Below, piece by piece: positions 1 to 8,211 of a stretch of 64,000 nt of DNA; the stretch's first letter is position 1, and each line of letters opens with the position of its first letter. The stretch comes from JANOYJ01 sp963792485 (GTDB lineage Bacteria > Pseudomonadota > Alphaproteobacteria > Rhizobiales > Rhizobiaceae), in the NCBI GenBank assembly GCA_963792485.1, contig CAWBWL010000001.1:372001-436000 (forward strand). Direction: 5' to 3'. The notes beneath the pieces were generated by a model. It was given only the letters and a program-made list of their open reading frames with translations, was not told the origin of the DNA and did no database searches. Both the position numbers and the translations under genes were made by a program.

Positions 1-2
1 AG

Positions 3-36
3 AAACCGGCGGGGGCAACTCCGCCGGTTTTCTTTT
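3..36 (+). terminator. Rho-independent terminator of an upstream gene
   Basis: A perfect 10-bp stem (AAACCGGCGG at 3-12, CCGCCGGTTT at 21-30) with an 8-base loop is followed by a T-rich run. It lies just before the first gene and most likely ends a rightward transcript that began outside the window. Confidence 0.8.
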
Positions 37-63
37 GGCCATGATTTACCGTAGTCTGACGGC

Positions 64-483
64 ATGCGCGCAAGTCTATCGATCATATTCCTCGCCATCC
101 TTGCTCTTCCGGCACTTGCCAGCGAGCGCCGTCAGATGTCCGCGTCCGAGCTGCTTGCAACGCTCCCCGGCATGACCATGACCGGCCATTACGCCGACGG
201 CGTCAACTTCACCGAATCCTATCTGCCGGGCGGCAAGATCGACTACAAAGACGATCTTAATGTGGACACCGGCAATTGGTTCGAGCGCGACGGCCTGTTC
301 TGCACCTTTTATGTTCAAGGCCAGGGCGCATGCTTCAACGTCATGCGCACCGGTGAGAACTGCTTTGAAATGTATGTGGCCGAATCGCAGGACGGAACCC
401 GCGAGCAGAACCAGAACTGGAATTCAGTCGGCTGGGACATTACCAAGCCTTCAACCTGTGATCTTTCGGAAAAGATTGTGTGA
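64..483 (+). CDS. Secreted hypothetical protein with four cysteines
   Basis: The 139-residue product starts with a signal peptide (hydrophobic stretch SIIFLAILALPALA, likely cleavage after residue 19), so it is probably periplasmic. The mature part has cysteines at 80, 90, 100 and 132, evenly spaced enough to form two disulfides, and several aromatic and glycine residues suggesting a small beta-rich fold. I do not recognise the family. It follows a terminator, so it is transcribed on its own, and it converges on the DUF3592-like gene. The ATG at 64 places the signal peptide correctly. Confidence 0.6.
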   Translation: MRASLSIIFLAILALPALASERRQMSASELLATLPGMTMTGHYADGVNFTESYLPGGKIDYKDDLNVDTGNWFERDGLFCTFYVQGQGACFNVMRTGENCFEMYVAESQDGTREQNQNWNSVGWDITKPSTCDLSEKIV

Positions 484-529
484 CTGAATCTCGCAGGATG
501 TCTTTGCTCTCACGAGTTGACGCCAGCGG

Positions 530-1243
530 CTATCTTTTCAGTTCCTTCGCCTTCTCATGCATGCGGCGGATCATCTCGATTTCGTCCTTGCGCCGCTCTT
601 CATGAGTTTTCACCCGCTGCCTGCCGCGCACAACCACATCATATGCTGGAGCAAGGTGCGGCGTCGCCTCCCGGCTGACCGAACGCCCTTCCCGTGGTTC
701 GTCGCGAGGCCGCAGCCGGTTCCGGTGCTGCAGATATTTCAGGCTGAACCCGAGCGCGATCAGGGGAATTCCTATCCCTGCCAGGGCCAGAACCGCGTCG
801 AAAAACGGATCCTCGGGATTGCGGAAACTTGGCTCGCCATTGCTCGGGACATAGACCGGGATCGCATCGCCGGGTGCGTATTCTTTCGACACGGGTTCTG
901 TCACACGCCCGTCCACGCGTTGCGGCCCTTCAATGCCTGCAAATTCGGCAACAATGGCTTGCTCAATCGTCAGCGTCTTGCGGCGGATGGTTTCGGCCGA
1001 GATAACCCGCGCCTCGGTGATTGTCACCGCGCTGCGCTCGCGCAGGCCCGCAAGTTTCAGAATGTTGTCACGCGTTCCATAGATTGCCGCTGCCAGCGAA
1101 ATCGTCCACAGGAGCACCAGCGCCCAGGCAAGAATCCGTCCTGTTCCCACTCCGAGCCGCCGGTCAATCCCGCCGCCCAGGGATCTGAATATCCACCAGA
1201 TGAGATGGCCGACTGGATTGAAGAGAACCGACAGAAAACGCAT
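530..1243 (-). CDS. DUF3592-like membrane protein
   Basis: The product is about 237 residues. One hydrophobic helix lies near residues 35-57 (ILAWALVLLWTISLAAAIYG) and a second near residues 155-175 (LALAGIGIPLIALGFSL). Between them is a soluble, beta-rich segment ending in a GDAIPVYVPSNGEP stretch, which resembles the DUF3592 arrangement. The C-terminus is basic and helical. I chose the ATG at 1243 over one at 1288, because the longer form would overlap leuB by 26 bases. With the chosen start the gene follows leuB by 19 bases and is probably co-transcribed. Function is unknown; the family assignment rests on layout and is moderate. Confidence 0.55.
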   Translation of the reverse strand: MRFLSVLFNPVGHLIWWIFRSLGGGIDRRLGVGTGRILAWALVLLWTISLAAAIYGTRDNILKLAGLRERSAVTITEARVISAETIRRKTLTIEQAIVAEFAGIEGPQRVDGRVTEPVSKEYAPGDAIPVYVPSNGEPSFRNPEDPFFDAVLALAGIGIPLIALGFSLKYLQHRNRLRPRDEPREGRSVSREATPHLAPAYDVVVRGRQRVKTHEERRKDEIEMIRRMHEKAKELKR

Positions 1244-1262
1244 CAGTCCCCGCTTCCCGCGT

Positions 1263-2375
1263 TCAAGCCTGTTGTGCCTTGAAGGCATCCAGGATCGCCT
1301 TGCCCATTTCGACCGTCGTGACCTGCTTCATCCCTTCAGACATGATGTCACTGGTGCGCAGACCCGCATTCAGCACGTGCGAAATCGCCGCCTCCAGCCT
1401 GTCGGCTTCCGCAACCATATTGAACGAATAACGCAGGCACATGGCGAATGAGGCGATCATGGCGATCGGGTTGGCGATGCCCTTGCCGGCAATATCCGGC
1501 GCCGAGCCATGCACCGGTTCATACAGCGCCTTGCGCTTGCCGGTCTTGGGATCGGGCGCGCCGAGCGAGGCCGATGGCAGCATGCCGAGCGAGCCGGTGA
1601 GCATCGCCGCCACATCCGAAAGCATGTCGCCGAAGAGATTATCCGTGACAATCACATCAAACTGCTTGGGCCAGCGCACCAGCTGCATGCCGCCGGCATC
1701 CGCCAGCATGTGCTCGAGCTTCACGTCCTGGTACTTCGCTTGGTGCGTGGCCGTCACCACCTCGTTCCAGAGCACACCCGACTTCATCACATTGCGCTTT
1801 TCCATCGAGCACACACGTTTGCCGCGGGTGCGCGCGAGATCGAAGGCTACGCTGGCAATGCGCTCGATTTCGTAAGTGTCATAGACCTGCGTGTCGATGC
1901 CGCGCTTCTGGCCGTTGCCGAGGTCTATGATCTCCTTAGGGCTGCCGAAATAGACACCGCCGGTCAGCTCGCGCACGATCAATATATCAAGCCCCTCAAC
2001 CACGTCCGGCTTGAGCGAGGAGGACGCGGCAAGCGCGGGATAACAGATCGCCGGGCGCAGATTGGCAAACAGCTCCATATCCTTGCGCAGCCGCAGCAGC
2101 CCGGCTTCAGGCCGCGCCTCATAAGGCACCTTGTCCCATTTCGGCCCGCCCACCGCGCCAAACAGCACGGCATCCGCCGCCATCGCCTTGGCCATGTCGC
2201 CTTCGGAGATGGCGACGCCATGCGCATCAAAGGCCGAGCCGCCCACCAGGCCTTCATCAATCACAAAACCCGAAGCCATGGCCTCGTTCATCCAGGCAAT
2301 GATATGCCGGACCTCAGCCATGGCCTCCGGGCCAATGCCGTCGCCAGGCAGGAGAAACAGGTTCTTCATGGTCAT
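1263..2375 (-). CDS. leuB: 3-isopropylmalate dehydrogenase
   Basis: LeuB oxidises and decarboxylates 3-isopropylmalate with NAD+, the third step of leucine synthesis, in the cytosol. The 370-residue protein has the family's usual length. GDGIGPE (11-17), RELTGGVYFG (135-144), the metal-binding TDNLFGDMLSD segment (244-254) and EPVHGSAPDIAG (286-297) are all present. An ATG two codons later (2369) is an equally possible start. leuCD are not next to it, but the terminator at the left edge shows another transcript came from that side. Being directly downstream of the partition genes is not the order I expect in rhizobia, where holA and leuS usually sit there. Confidence 0.95.
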   Translation of the reverse strand: MTMKNLFLLPGDGIGPEAMAEVRHIIAWMNEAMASGFVIDEGLVGGSAFDAHGVAISEGDMAKAMAADAVLFGAVGGPKWDKVPYEARPEAGLLRLRKDMELFANLRPAICYPALAASSSLKPDVVEGLDILIVRELTGGVYFGSPKEIIDLGNGQKRGIDTQVYDTYEIERIASVAFDLARTRGKRVCSMEKRNVMKSGVLWNEVVTATHQAKYQDVKLEHMLADAGGMQLVRWPKQFDVIVTDNLFGDMLSDVAAMLTGSLGMLPSASLGAPDPKTGKRKALYEPVHGSAPDIAGKGIANPIAMIASFAMCLRYSFNMVAEADRLEAAISHVLNAGLRTSDIMSEGMKQVTTVEMGKAILDAFKAQQA

Positions 2376-2451
2376 GGGAATTTACTCATTCGGTAAAAAT
2401 CTGGCTTTCGCTTAAAAGCACGCCGGCGGAATTGCAACAGGATCGGAGAAG

Positions 2452-3342
2452 TCAGTTCCGGCGCAATCGGCGGCAAAGTTCGTCCAGCTGTTCGAGGTCG
2501 CTGTAGCGGATCGACATAGCCCCTCCCCCTGTCTGATGGTTGATCGACACCTTCATGCCGATTGTGTCTGACAGGAGTTTCTCCAGTGCCTCTGTGTCAA
2601 CATCTTTGACGTGGACTGCGCTTTTCTTTTCAAGATTAGCCGGAAAATCAGTATTACTTTCCCCCTGCGCCAGAGCCTCTGCCTGCCGCACTGAGAGCCC
2701 TTGCGCGACAATTTTTTCAGCAAGCTTCAGTGGGTTTTCGACAGCGATCAACGCGCGGGCGTGGCCTGCCGAAAGCTGATTGTTAATCAGCATATCTCGC
2801 ACTTTCTCTGGGAGTTTCAACAGGCGAAGCGTGTTCGCGACGTGACTGCGGCTCTTGCCGATAATGCTGGCGAGGTCGAGCTGGGTGTATGAATGTTCGT
2901 CGACTAATTGTTGGTAGCCCAGCGCCTCCTCAATCGCGTTGAGATCAGTGCGCTGAACATTTTCCACAATCGCGATTTCAAGCGCAACGCGGTCATCAAT
3001 ATCGCGGATGATGACAGGCACTTCTGTCAGACCGGCGATTTGCGAAGCGCGCCAGCGCCGTTCGCCCGCGACAATTTCATAGCTTTCGCCTGCGCCGGTC
3101 TTGCGGCGCACAATGATCGGCTGCACCACGCCATGCGTGCGGATCGATTGCGACAGATCGACCAGATCAGCCTCGGAAAAGCTCCGGCGTGGATTGCGCG
3201 GGTTGCGGGTGATCAGCTCGATCGGGACGCGCCGGTCCGCGCCTGGCGCAGCCGCGGGCACCGCTGCAGCCGACTTGTCCATTTCCCCGATCAGCGCGGC
3301 CAAGCCCCGTCCAAGGCGCTTGCGTGTTGGATCATCGCTCAT
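2452..3342 (-). CDS. parB: Chromosome partitioning protein ParB
   Basis: ParB is the CTP-dependent clamp that loads at parS, spreads and, with ParA, separates new origins. The 296-residue product shows the N-terminal RLGRGLAALIGE that contacts ParA, GVVQP (71-75), the CTP-binding GERRWRA (93-99), ENVQRTDLN (127-135), a parS-reading helix-turn-helix near 150-175 and a C-terminal dimerisation region. I chose the ATG at 3342 because the conserved N-terminus starts there and a strong GGAGGGA ribosome site lies just upstream. A longer reading to 3453 would run into parA. It sits 35 bases behind parA, and six matching parS sites occur nearby. Confidence 0.96.
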   Translation of the reverse strand: MSDDPTRKRLGRGLAALIGEMDKSAAAVPAAAPGADRRVPIELITRNPRNPRRSFSEADLVDLSQSIRTHGVVQPIIVRRKTGAGESYEIVAGERRWRASQIAGLTEVPVIIRDIDDRVALEIAIVENVQRTDLNAIEEALGYQQLVDEHSYTQLDLASIIGKSRSHVANTLRLLKLPEKVRDMLINNQLSAGHARALIAVENPLKLAEKIVAQGLSVRQAEALAQGESNTDFPANLEKKSAVHVKDVDTEALEKLLSDTIGMKVSINHQTGGGAMSIRYSDLEQLDELCRRLRRN

Positions 3343-3377
3343 ATCGTCCCTCCTGCCCGCCGCGGCGGGGCTTTGCC

Positions 3378-4157
3378 TTATGCCGCGCGCAGCCGCCGCT
3401 CGCGCTGTATCACTTCCGAGGCCAGCTGCAGATAGGCTTGGCTGCCCGGGCACTTCAGATCGTATAATATTGCCGGTTTGCCATGTGACGGCGCTTCGGA
3501 AACGCGCACATTGCGCGGGATCACCGTACGGTAAACCTGATCGCCCATATGCGCCCGCACATCCTCGGCCACCTGATTGGCCAGATTATTGCGGCTGTCA
3601 TACATGGTCAGCACGATCCCCTGAATGGTCAGCGTCGGATTGAGACCTGCCCGCACTTCCTCGACTGTTTGCAGAAGCTGACTCAGTCCTTCCAGCGCGA
3701 AAAACTCGCATTGCATCGGCACAAGCACCGAGTCTGCTGCAGCCATAGCGTTTAAAGTCAGCAAATTGAGCGAGGGAGGACAATCTATGATAGCATACGT
3801 AAATGCCTGGGCGGATTGTTCGCGCAGAGCGTGTTTCAAACGCAAAGCCCTATCGCTTGACCCGGCAATCTCCATCTCCACACCGAGCAAATCCAGCGTA
3901 GAGGCGATAACTGAGAGACCCGGAACGGCTGTCGGAATCGCCGCCTGTTTCACGTCGGCATCGCCCATCAAAAGGTCATATGAGGACAAATGGCGCTGCT
4001 TGCGATCAATTCCGAGCCCGGTAGACGCATTGCCCTGCGGATCGATATCCACCAGCAAGACTTTTTCGCCAATTGCCGCCAGCGCGGTGGCAAGGTTGAT
4101 CGCCGTCGTAGTCTTGCCGACGCCGCCCTTCTGGTTTGCCACTGTGATTATCCGCAA
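3378..4157 (-). CDS. parA: Chromosome partitioning ATPase ParA
   Basis: ParA is the DNA-binding Walker-type ATPase that pulls or relays ParB-parS complexes to the cell poles. The 259-residue protein has the deviant Walker A motif KGGVGKTT (10-17), the DIDPQGNASTG motif starting near 37 and a Walker B-like segment YAIIDCPPSL. This is the short chromosomal form without an N-terminal helix-turn-helix. It lies 20 bases after rsmG and directly ahead of parB, the classic mnmG-rsmG-parA-parB operon order. Confidence 0.97.
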   Translation of the reverse strand: MRIITVANQKGGVGKTTTAINLATALAAIGEKVLLVDIDPQGNASTGLGIDRKQRHLSSYDLLMGDADVKQAAIPTAVPGLSVIASTLDLLGVEMEIAGSSDRALRLKHALREQSAQAFTYAIIDCPPSLNLLTLNAMAAADSVLVPMQCEFFALEGLSQLLQTVEEVRAGLNPTLTIQGIVLTMYDSRNNLANQVAEDVRAHMGDQVYRTVIPRNVRVSEAPSHGKPAILYDLKCPGSQAYLQLASEVIQRERRLRAA

Positions 4158-4177
4158 AATAGGTCTTCCGCTTCAAG

Positions 4178-4831
4178 CTAGTTGGTGAGTTCGTCGCGCA
4201 AGCGCTGCGAAACATTCGAAATTTCAAGAATCATAGAGTCCGCATCGATTGCGCTTGGGTGTTCTATCAGATCAAAGTCCCAAACGTCACGCGCCAACTC
4301 GATTTCCTGCCGAAAATCCCGTCCTTTGTGGAAAAGCCCGACCGCGCCGTCCGTCAGCCAAGGTTGTGCAAGCCCAATCAGCTCGCTCAGAGGCGCCAAA
4401 GCGCGAGCGGTCACGACATCAATGCCTTTGATCAAAGCGTGTGCGTCCTCGATCCGCATGACATGGACCTTCCCGGGCACCTGCGTTTGCCCGATGATAT
4501 TCTGCAGAAACGCAGCCTTTTTCCCCCTTGATTCAACCAGCTGGACCATGGCTTCCCGCTTTTGGCCTGCCAATATGGCAAGAATGGCGCCAGGCAAGCC
4601 GCCGCCTGACCCCAGATCCAGCCAATTTCCTGTCAACGGCCTAAGAGCTGCAAGCTGCACACTGTCCAAAATGTGACGGCTCCAAAGCTCCGGCAAGGTC
4701 GAGGGTGCGGCCAGATTGATTGCCGCGTTCCAGCTGCGAAACACGTTCTCAAACTGAATCAGGCGTTGAAACGTTTCACGTGAAACATCTGGAACAAGAA
4801 GCCTGACGGACTCAAATTTGTGATCGGTCAA
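4178..4831 (-). CDS. rsmG: 16S rRNA (guanine-N7) methyltransferase G
   Basis: RsmG methylates G527 of 16S rRNA (E. coli numbering). The 217-residue protein carries the SAM-binding motif LDLGSGGGLPG (71-81) and the downstream VTARAL segment. Residues 15-21 (DVSRETF) are read from a parS palindrome at 4772-4787, so this coding sequence also contains a centromere site; the VSRET peptide is a recurrent mark of GidB proteins whose genes carry parS. The start overlaps the mnmG stop by four bases (ATGA), which suggests translational coupling. Confidence 0.95.
   Translation of the reverse strand: MTDHKFESVRLLVPDVSRETFQRLIQFENVFRSWNAAINLAAPSTLPELWSRHILDSVQLAALRPLTGNWLDLGSGGGLPGAILAILAGQKREAMVQLVESRGKKAAFLQNIIGQTQVPGKVHVMRIEDAHALIKGIDVVTARALAPLSELIGLAQPWLTDGAVGLFHKGRDFRQEIELARDVWDFDLIEHPSAIDADSMILEISNVSQRLRDELTN
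4772..4787. other. parS site inside rsmG
   Basis: CGTTTCACGTGAAACA matches the ParB centromere consensus TGTTTCACGTGAAACA at 15 of 16 positions, with the 14-bp palindromic core intact. It is read through by rsmG, giving the peptide VSRET. Confidence 0.9.
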
Positions 4832-6702
4832 GCCGCACCCCGAAGCAGGCCTGCTCCATTGCGCTTTATCTCCAGCAAAATCAGCGCAATTGCAGCCGGG
4901 GTCATTCCGTCAATCCGCTGCGCCTCGGCGATGGAACGCGGCTGACGGTTCGCCAATTTTGACTTGATCTCATTTGACAAACCAGAAACACTTGAAAAAT
5001 CAAGCCCTTGAGGGATAGCGCGTTCCTCTTCCCGGCGCAGCGCAGCTGCGCTCGCGCTTTGCCGGTCAAGGTAGACGGCATATTGCGCCTCAACCTCAAG
5101 CCGCTCCGCTGTCTTCTGCGATATCGAATTGAGCTCCGGCCAAACAAGGGACAATCGGCTCAGCGACATCTCAGGGTAGGACAGCAAATCATAGGCCGAG
5201 CGGCGCACACCGTCCCTGTTCACCTCAATCCCGCATTTGTGCGCCTCCTGCGGTGTCAGCGAAATTGCTTGCGTGGTTGCGCGGGCGCGGACCAATTCGG
5301 CTTCGAAGGCACCATACACGGCGCGCCTTTCAACACCAATCACTCCAAGTTTTTCACCCAATGGTGTAAGCCGCGAATCCGCATTGTCGGCGCGCAAACT
5401 CAGCCGGTACTCGGCACGCGAGGTAAACATGCGGTACGGCTCCGTCACTCCGTTGTTGACGAGGTCGTCAATCATTACGCCCATATAGGCCTCTGAGCGG
5501 CTGATCGAGGCGGACTCTGAGCCTCCAGCGCGCCGGGCCGCATTTATGCCTGCCCAAAGACCCTGCGCCGCCGCCTCCTCATAGCCCGTTGTGCCATTGA
5601 TCTGACCGGCGAGAAACAAACCGCCAATCCGCTTTGCTTCCAAGCTTGGCGTCAATTCACGTGGATCAACATGGTCGTATTCGATCGCATAACCAGGCCG
5701 CAGCATTCTGACGCGTTCGAGGCCGGGAATAGTCTCAAAAAGCTGTTGCTGAACCTCTTCGGGCAGGGAGGTCGAAACGCCATTCGGATAGACCGAGATA
5801 TCGTCCAAACCCTCGGGTTCAAGGAAAATCTGATGTCCGTCCCGGTCACCGAACTTGACAATCTTGTCCTCAATGGACGGGCAATAGCGTGGACCTACTC
5901 CTTCAATCGACCCGGAATACATCGCCGATTTCGTCAAGTTCGCCCGGATGACCTCATGTGTAGAGGGCGTTGTGCGCGTAATTCCACAAGCAATCTGGCG
6001 GCAAACCGCCTTTTCAGTCAATAGCGAAAAGAAATATGGCTTGTCATCGGCCGCCTGCATCTCAAGCGAAGCCCAGTCAATCGTGCGGCTGTCAAGCCGT
6101 GCCGGCGTGCCGGTCTTCAACCTGCCGAGCCGGAACCCGAACCGTTCAAGCGTCTTGCTCAAACCAAGGGCAGGGGCCTCGGATACGCGACCAGCCGGAA
6201 TTTTCTTTTCGCCTATGTGGATAAGACCACGAAGGAACGTGCCGGTCGTCAGAACAACGGCGCCGGTGGAAAGCGCACGGCCATCTGCCAGGACAATGCC
6301 TGCTACGCTATCCCCTTCGGTGCGCAGATCATCGACCTCGCCTTCAATGACGGCGAGATTGCTCTGCGCCCGCAACATGCTCTGAATGGCATTCCGGTAC
6401 AAGGCACGATCAGCCTGTGTGCGCGGACCACGAACAGCAGGCCCCTTTTTGCGGTTCAAAAGCCGGAATTGAATACCCGCAAGATCAGCAGCACGGCCCA
6501 TGAGCCCATCAAGCGCGTCCACTTCGCGGACCAGATGACCCTTGCCAAGGCCGCCAATGGCCGGATTGCACGACATGGTTCCGATCGTGTCGAAGCGATG
6601 CGTGATCAGCGCTGTGCTGGCGCCCATGCGCGCAGAGGCCGCGGCCGCTTCACAGCCGGCATGCCCACCGCCTACAATAATGACGTCGAAACTTGTATTC
6701 AT
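4828..6702 (-). CDS. mnmG: tRNA uridine-5-carboxymethylaminomethyl modification enzyme MnmG
   Basis: MnmG is the FAD enzyme that works with MnmE to modify wobble uridine 34 of certain tRNAs. The 624-residue product begins MNTSFDVIIVGGGHAGCEAA, with the FAD-binding GGGHAG at residues 11-16. It also shows the family stretches MSCNPAIGGLGKGH, PAGRVSEAPALGLS and the C-terminal helical domain. I chose the ATG at 6702; reading on to 6744 would add 14 unrelated residues and reach almost to the parS site at 6747. It is the first gene of the mnmG-rsmG-parA-parB run, so that operon's promoter should lie in the parS-bearing gap ahead of it. Confidence 0.96.
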   Translation of the reverse strand: MNTSFDVIIVGGGHAGCEAAAASARMGASTALITHRFDTIGTMSCNPAIGGLGKGHLVREVDALDGLMGRAADLAGIQFRLLNRKKGPAVRGPRTQADRALYRNAIQSMLRAQSNLAVIEGEVDDLRTEGDSVAGIVLADGRALSTGAVVLTTGTFLRGLIHIGEKKIPAGRVSEAPALGLSKTLERFGFRLGRLKTGTPARLDSRTIDWASLEMQAADDKPYFFSLLTEKAVCRQIACGITRTTPSTHEVIRANLTKSAMYSGSIEGVGPRYCPSIEDKIVKFGDRDGHQIFLEPEGLDDISVYPNGVSTSLPEEVQQQLFETIPGLERVRMLRPGYAIEYDHVDPRELTPSLEAKRIGGLFLAGQINGTTGYEEAAAQGLWAGINAARRAGGSESASISRSEAYMGVMIDDLVNNGVTEPYRMFTSRAEYRLSLRADNADSRLTPLGEKLGVIGVERRAVYGAFEAELVRARATTQAISLTPQEAHKCGIEVNRDGVRRSAYDLLSYPEMSLSRLSLVWPELNSISQKTAERLEVEAQYAVYLDRQSASAAALRREEERAIPQGLDFSSVSGLSNEIKSKLANRQPRSIAEAQRIDGMTPAAIALILLEIKRNGAGLLRGAA

Positions 6703-6746
6703 TCGAACCAATGCGCCTGCTTCAGGAAGCGGGGTCCATATCACTC

Positions 6747-6762
6747 TGTTTCACGTGAAACA
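6747..6762. other. parS site, perfect match
   Basis: TGTTTCACGTGAAACA is the full 16-bp parS palindrome without a mismatch. It lies in the gap between mnmE and mnmG, about 45 bp ahead of the mnmG start, where ParB loading could also influence the operon promoter. Confidence 0.95.
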
Positions 6763-6793
6763 ACTCTGACCAGTTGAATTGCTGGTTTGGAGA

Positions 6794-6809
6794 TGTTTCA
6801 CGTGAATCA
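6794..6809. other. parS site, one mismatch
   Basis: TGTTTCACGTGAATCA differs from the consensus at one base in the right half. It lies 47 bp from the perfect site in the same gap. Confidence 0.88.
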
Positions 6810-6828
6810 CGGTATAATCAGCGCGTCT

Positions 6829-6844
6829 TGTTTCACGTGAATCA
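6829..6844. other. parS site overlapping the mnmE stop codon
   Basis: TGTTTCACGTGAATCA has the same sequence and the same single change as the site at 6794, 35 bp away. Its last three bases are the reverse complement of the mnmE stop codon TGA. Confidence 0.88.
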
Positions 6845-8152
6845 TTTTCCGACACAAAATTGCGAGAAGATGACACCGAGCATTTCCTCAACACCGATCC
6901 GTCCCGTCAAGCGTCCCAATGCGTCGCCTGCAAGCCGCAACTCCTCTGCTGCAAGCTCAATAGCGCTCGAACGGATGGCAAGGGCCGCACGAAGCCGCCT
7001 CTCACACTCTCCCAGCTCTTCCACCTGTCTTTGCCGCACCGGTGTCACCACACCAGCGCCGCCAATATGTGCGCCCACAAAGGATTGCAGACGTGCAAGC
7101 AGCTCACTTAACCCTGATCCCGACTCCACAGACAGAACAAGATCATATGAAAATTGGCCAATTGGCGCCAGATCATGCTTGAGGCCAACACGCCAGAACG
7201 CAGGCCCGGAGGGAGCCGCCGGCGCAGAACCCGGCAAGGTGACATCCTCGACCAGCAGCACCAGATCCGCCTGCCCTGCACGTTCTACAGCGCGTTGAAT
7301 TCCTATGGCTTCCACGCGCTCCGCATTGGCGCGAATCCCGGCTGTATCGATGAGGTTCACCCGGAAACCGCCAAGGTCCAAGCGAACCTCCACAAGATCG
7401 CGCGTTGTTCCCGCCTCTTCCGTGATGATCGATACGTCGCGCCGGGCCAGCGCATTCATCAAACTGGACTTCCCGGCATTCGGAGCCCCAAGAATCACCA
7501 CATCAAGCCCGCTTCGGACAATTTCTCCGGATTTGGCAAGGCCAATATGGTGTGTCACATCCTGCGCCAAAGCAGCGATCTGCGGCCAAATCTGCGCCGA
7601 AACAGAACCAGGCACATCGCCTTCATCGGTGAAATCAATTTCGGCCTCGATCATCGCCCGCGCGTGCAATATCTGCGCCCGCCAATCCTCATAAAGCCTT
7701 CGCTGCGCACCCTCGGCATTGGCAAGCGCCTGCAAGCGCTGGGCCTCTGTTTCGGCGGCGATCAAATCCGCAAGCCCCTCTGCCTCGGTTAGATCGATCT
7801 GGCCGTTCAGGAATGCACGTTTGGTAAACTCCCCGGCCTCTGCCATGCGCAGTCCTGGAAACGCGCCCAGCGCGGACAGGCATGCACTGACCGTCGCTAC
7901 GCTGCCATGCAGATGAAGTTCCGCGCAATCTTCGCCGGTAAAGCTGTGGGGGCTGGGAAAGAACAAGATAAGGCCGCGGTCAATAGGCCCGCTATCAGCC
8001 CCTTTGATGGCAGCGTATTTGGCCATTCGCGGCAAGGGCACTTCGCCGGCAACCGCGTTCAGAACGTTACGCACTTGCGGTCCTGACAGACGCACCACCG
8101 CGATACCCGAGGGCAGGCGGCCAGTGGAAAGCGCAAATATCGTGTCCGTCAC
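6842..8152 (-). CDS. mnmE: tRNA uridine-5-carboxymethylaminomethyl modification GTPase MnmE
   Basis: MnmE is the GTPase partner of MnmG in tRNA wobble-uridine modification. The 436-residue protein has an N-terminal folate-binding domain (1-120), helical parts and an inserted G domain with P-loop GAPNAGKSS (222-230), G2 TTRD (249-252) and G3 DTAG (269-272). It ends in the catalytic FCVGK tail. The G4 region reads VGLKHD rather than a clean NKxD, a relaxed form to note. It is followed by the parS cluster and mnmG. A 49-bp gap holding a hairpin separates it from rho. Confidence 0.95.
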   Translation of the reverse strand: MTDTIFALSTGRLPSGIAVVRLSGPQVRNVLNAVAGEVPLPRMAKYAAIKGADSGPIDRGLILFFPSPHSFTGEDCAELHLHGSVATVSACLSALGAFPGLRMAEAGEFTKRAFLNGQIDLTEAEGLADLIAAETEAQRLQALANAEGAQRRLYEDWRAQILHARAMIEAEIDFTDEGDVPGSVSAQIWPQIAALAQDVTHHIGLAKSGEIVRSGLDVVILGAPNAGKSSLMNALARRDVSIITEEAGTTRDLVEVRLDLGGFRVNLIDTAGIRANAERVEAIGIQRAVERAGQADLVLLVEDVTLPGSAPAAPSGPAFWRVGLKHDLAPIGQFSYDLVLSVESGSGLSELLARLQSFVGAHIGGAGVVTPVRQRQVEELGECERRLRAALAIRSSAIELAAEELRLAGDALGRLTGRIGVEEMLGVIFSQFCVGK

Positions 8153-8171
8153 GGCAGAACCATTGTTAGTC

Positions 8172-8211
8172 GAATACTACCTTAAAGGGAATACTGCACC
8201 TTTAAGTATTC
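8172..8211 (-). terminator. Hairpin at the end of rho
   Basis: The sequence reads GAATAC-TA-CCTTAAAGG, a short loop, then CCTTTAAGTATTC, which folds into a long stem with a small bulge. One arm includes the last codons and stop of rho. It is AT-rich and has no clear T-run, so it may be a processing or attenuation structure rather than a simple terminator. Confidence 0.45.

Noticed and set aside
1509..2396. 295-codon open frame antisense to leuB
   Set aside because: It mirrors leuB, which is full length and conserved.
5653..5668. CACGTG-centred sequence inside mnmG considered as a further parS
   Set aside because: It has about five mismatches to the 16-bp consensus, so it is not counted.
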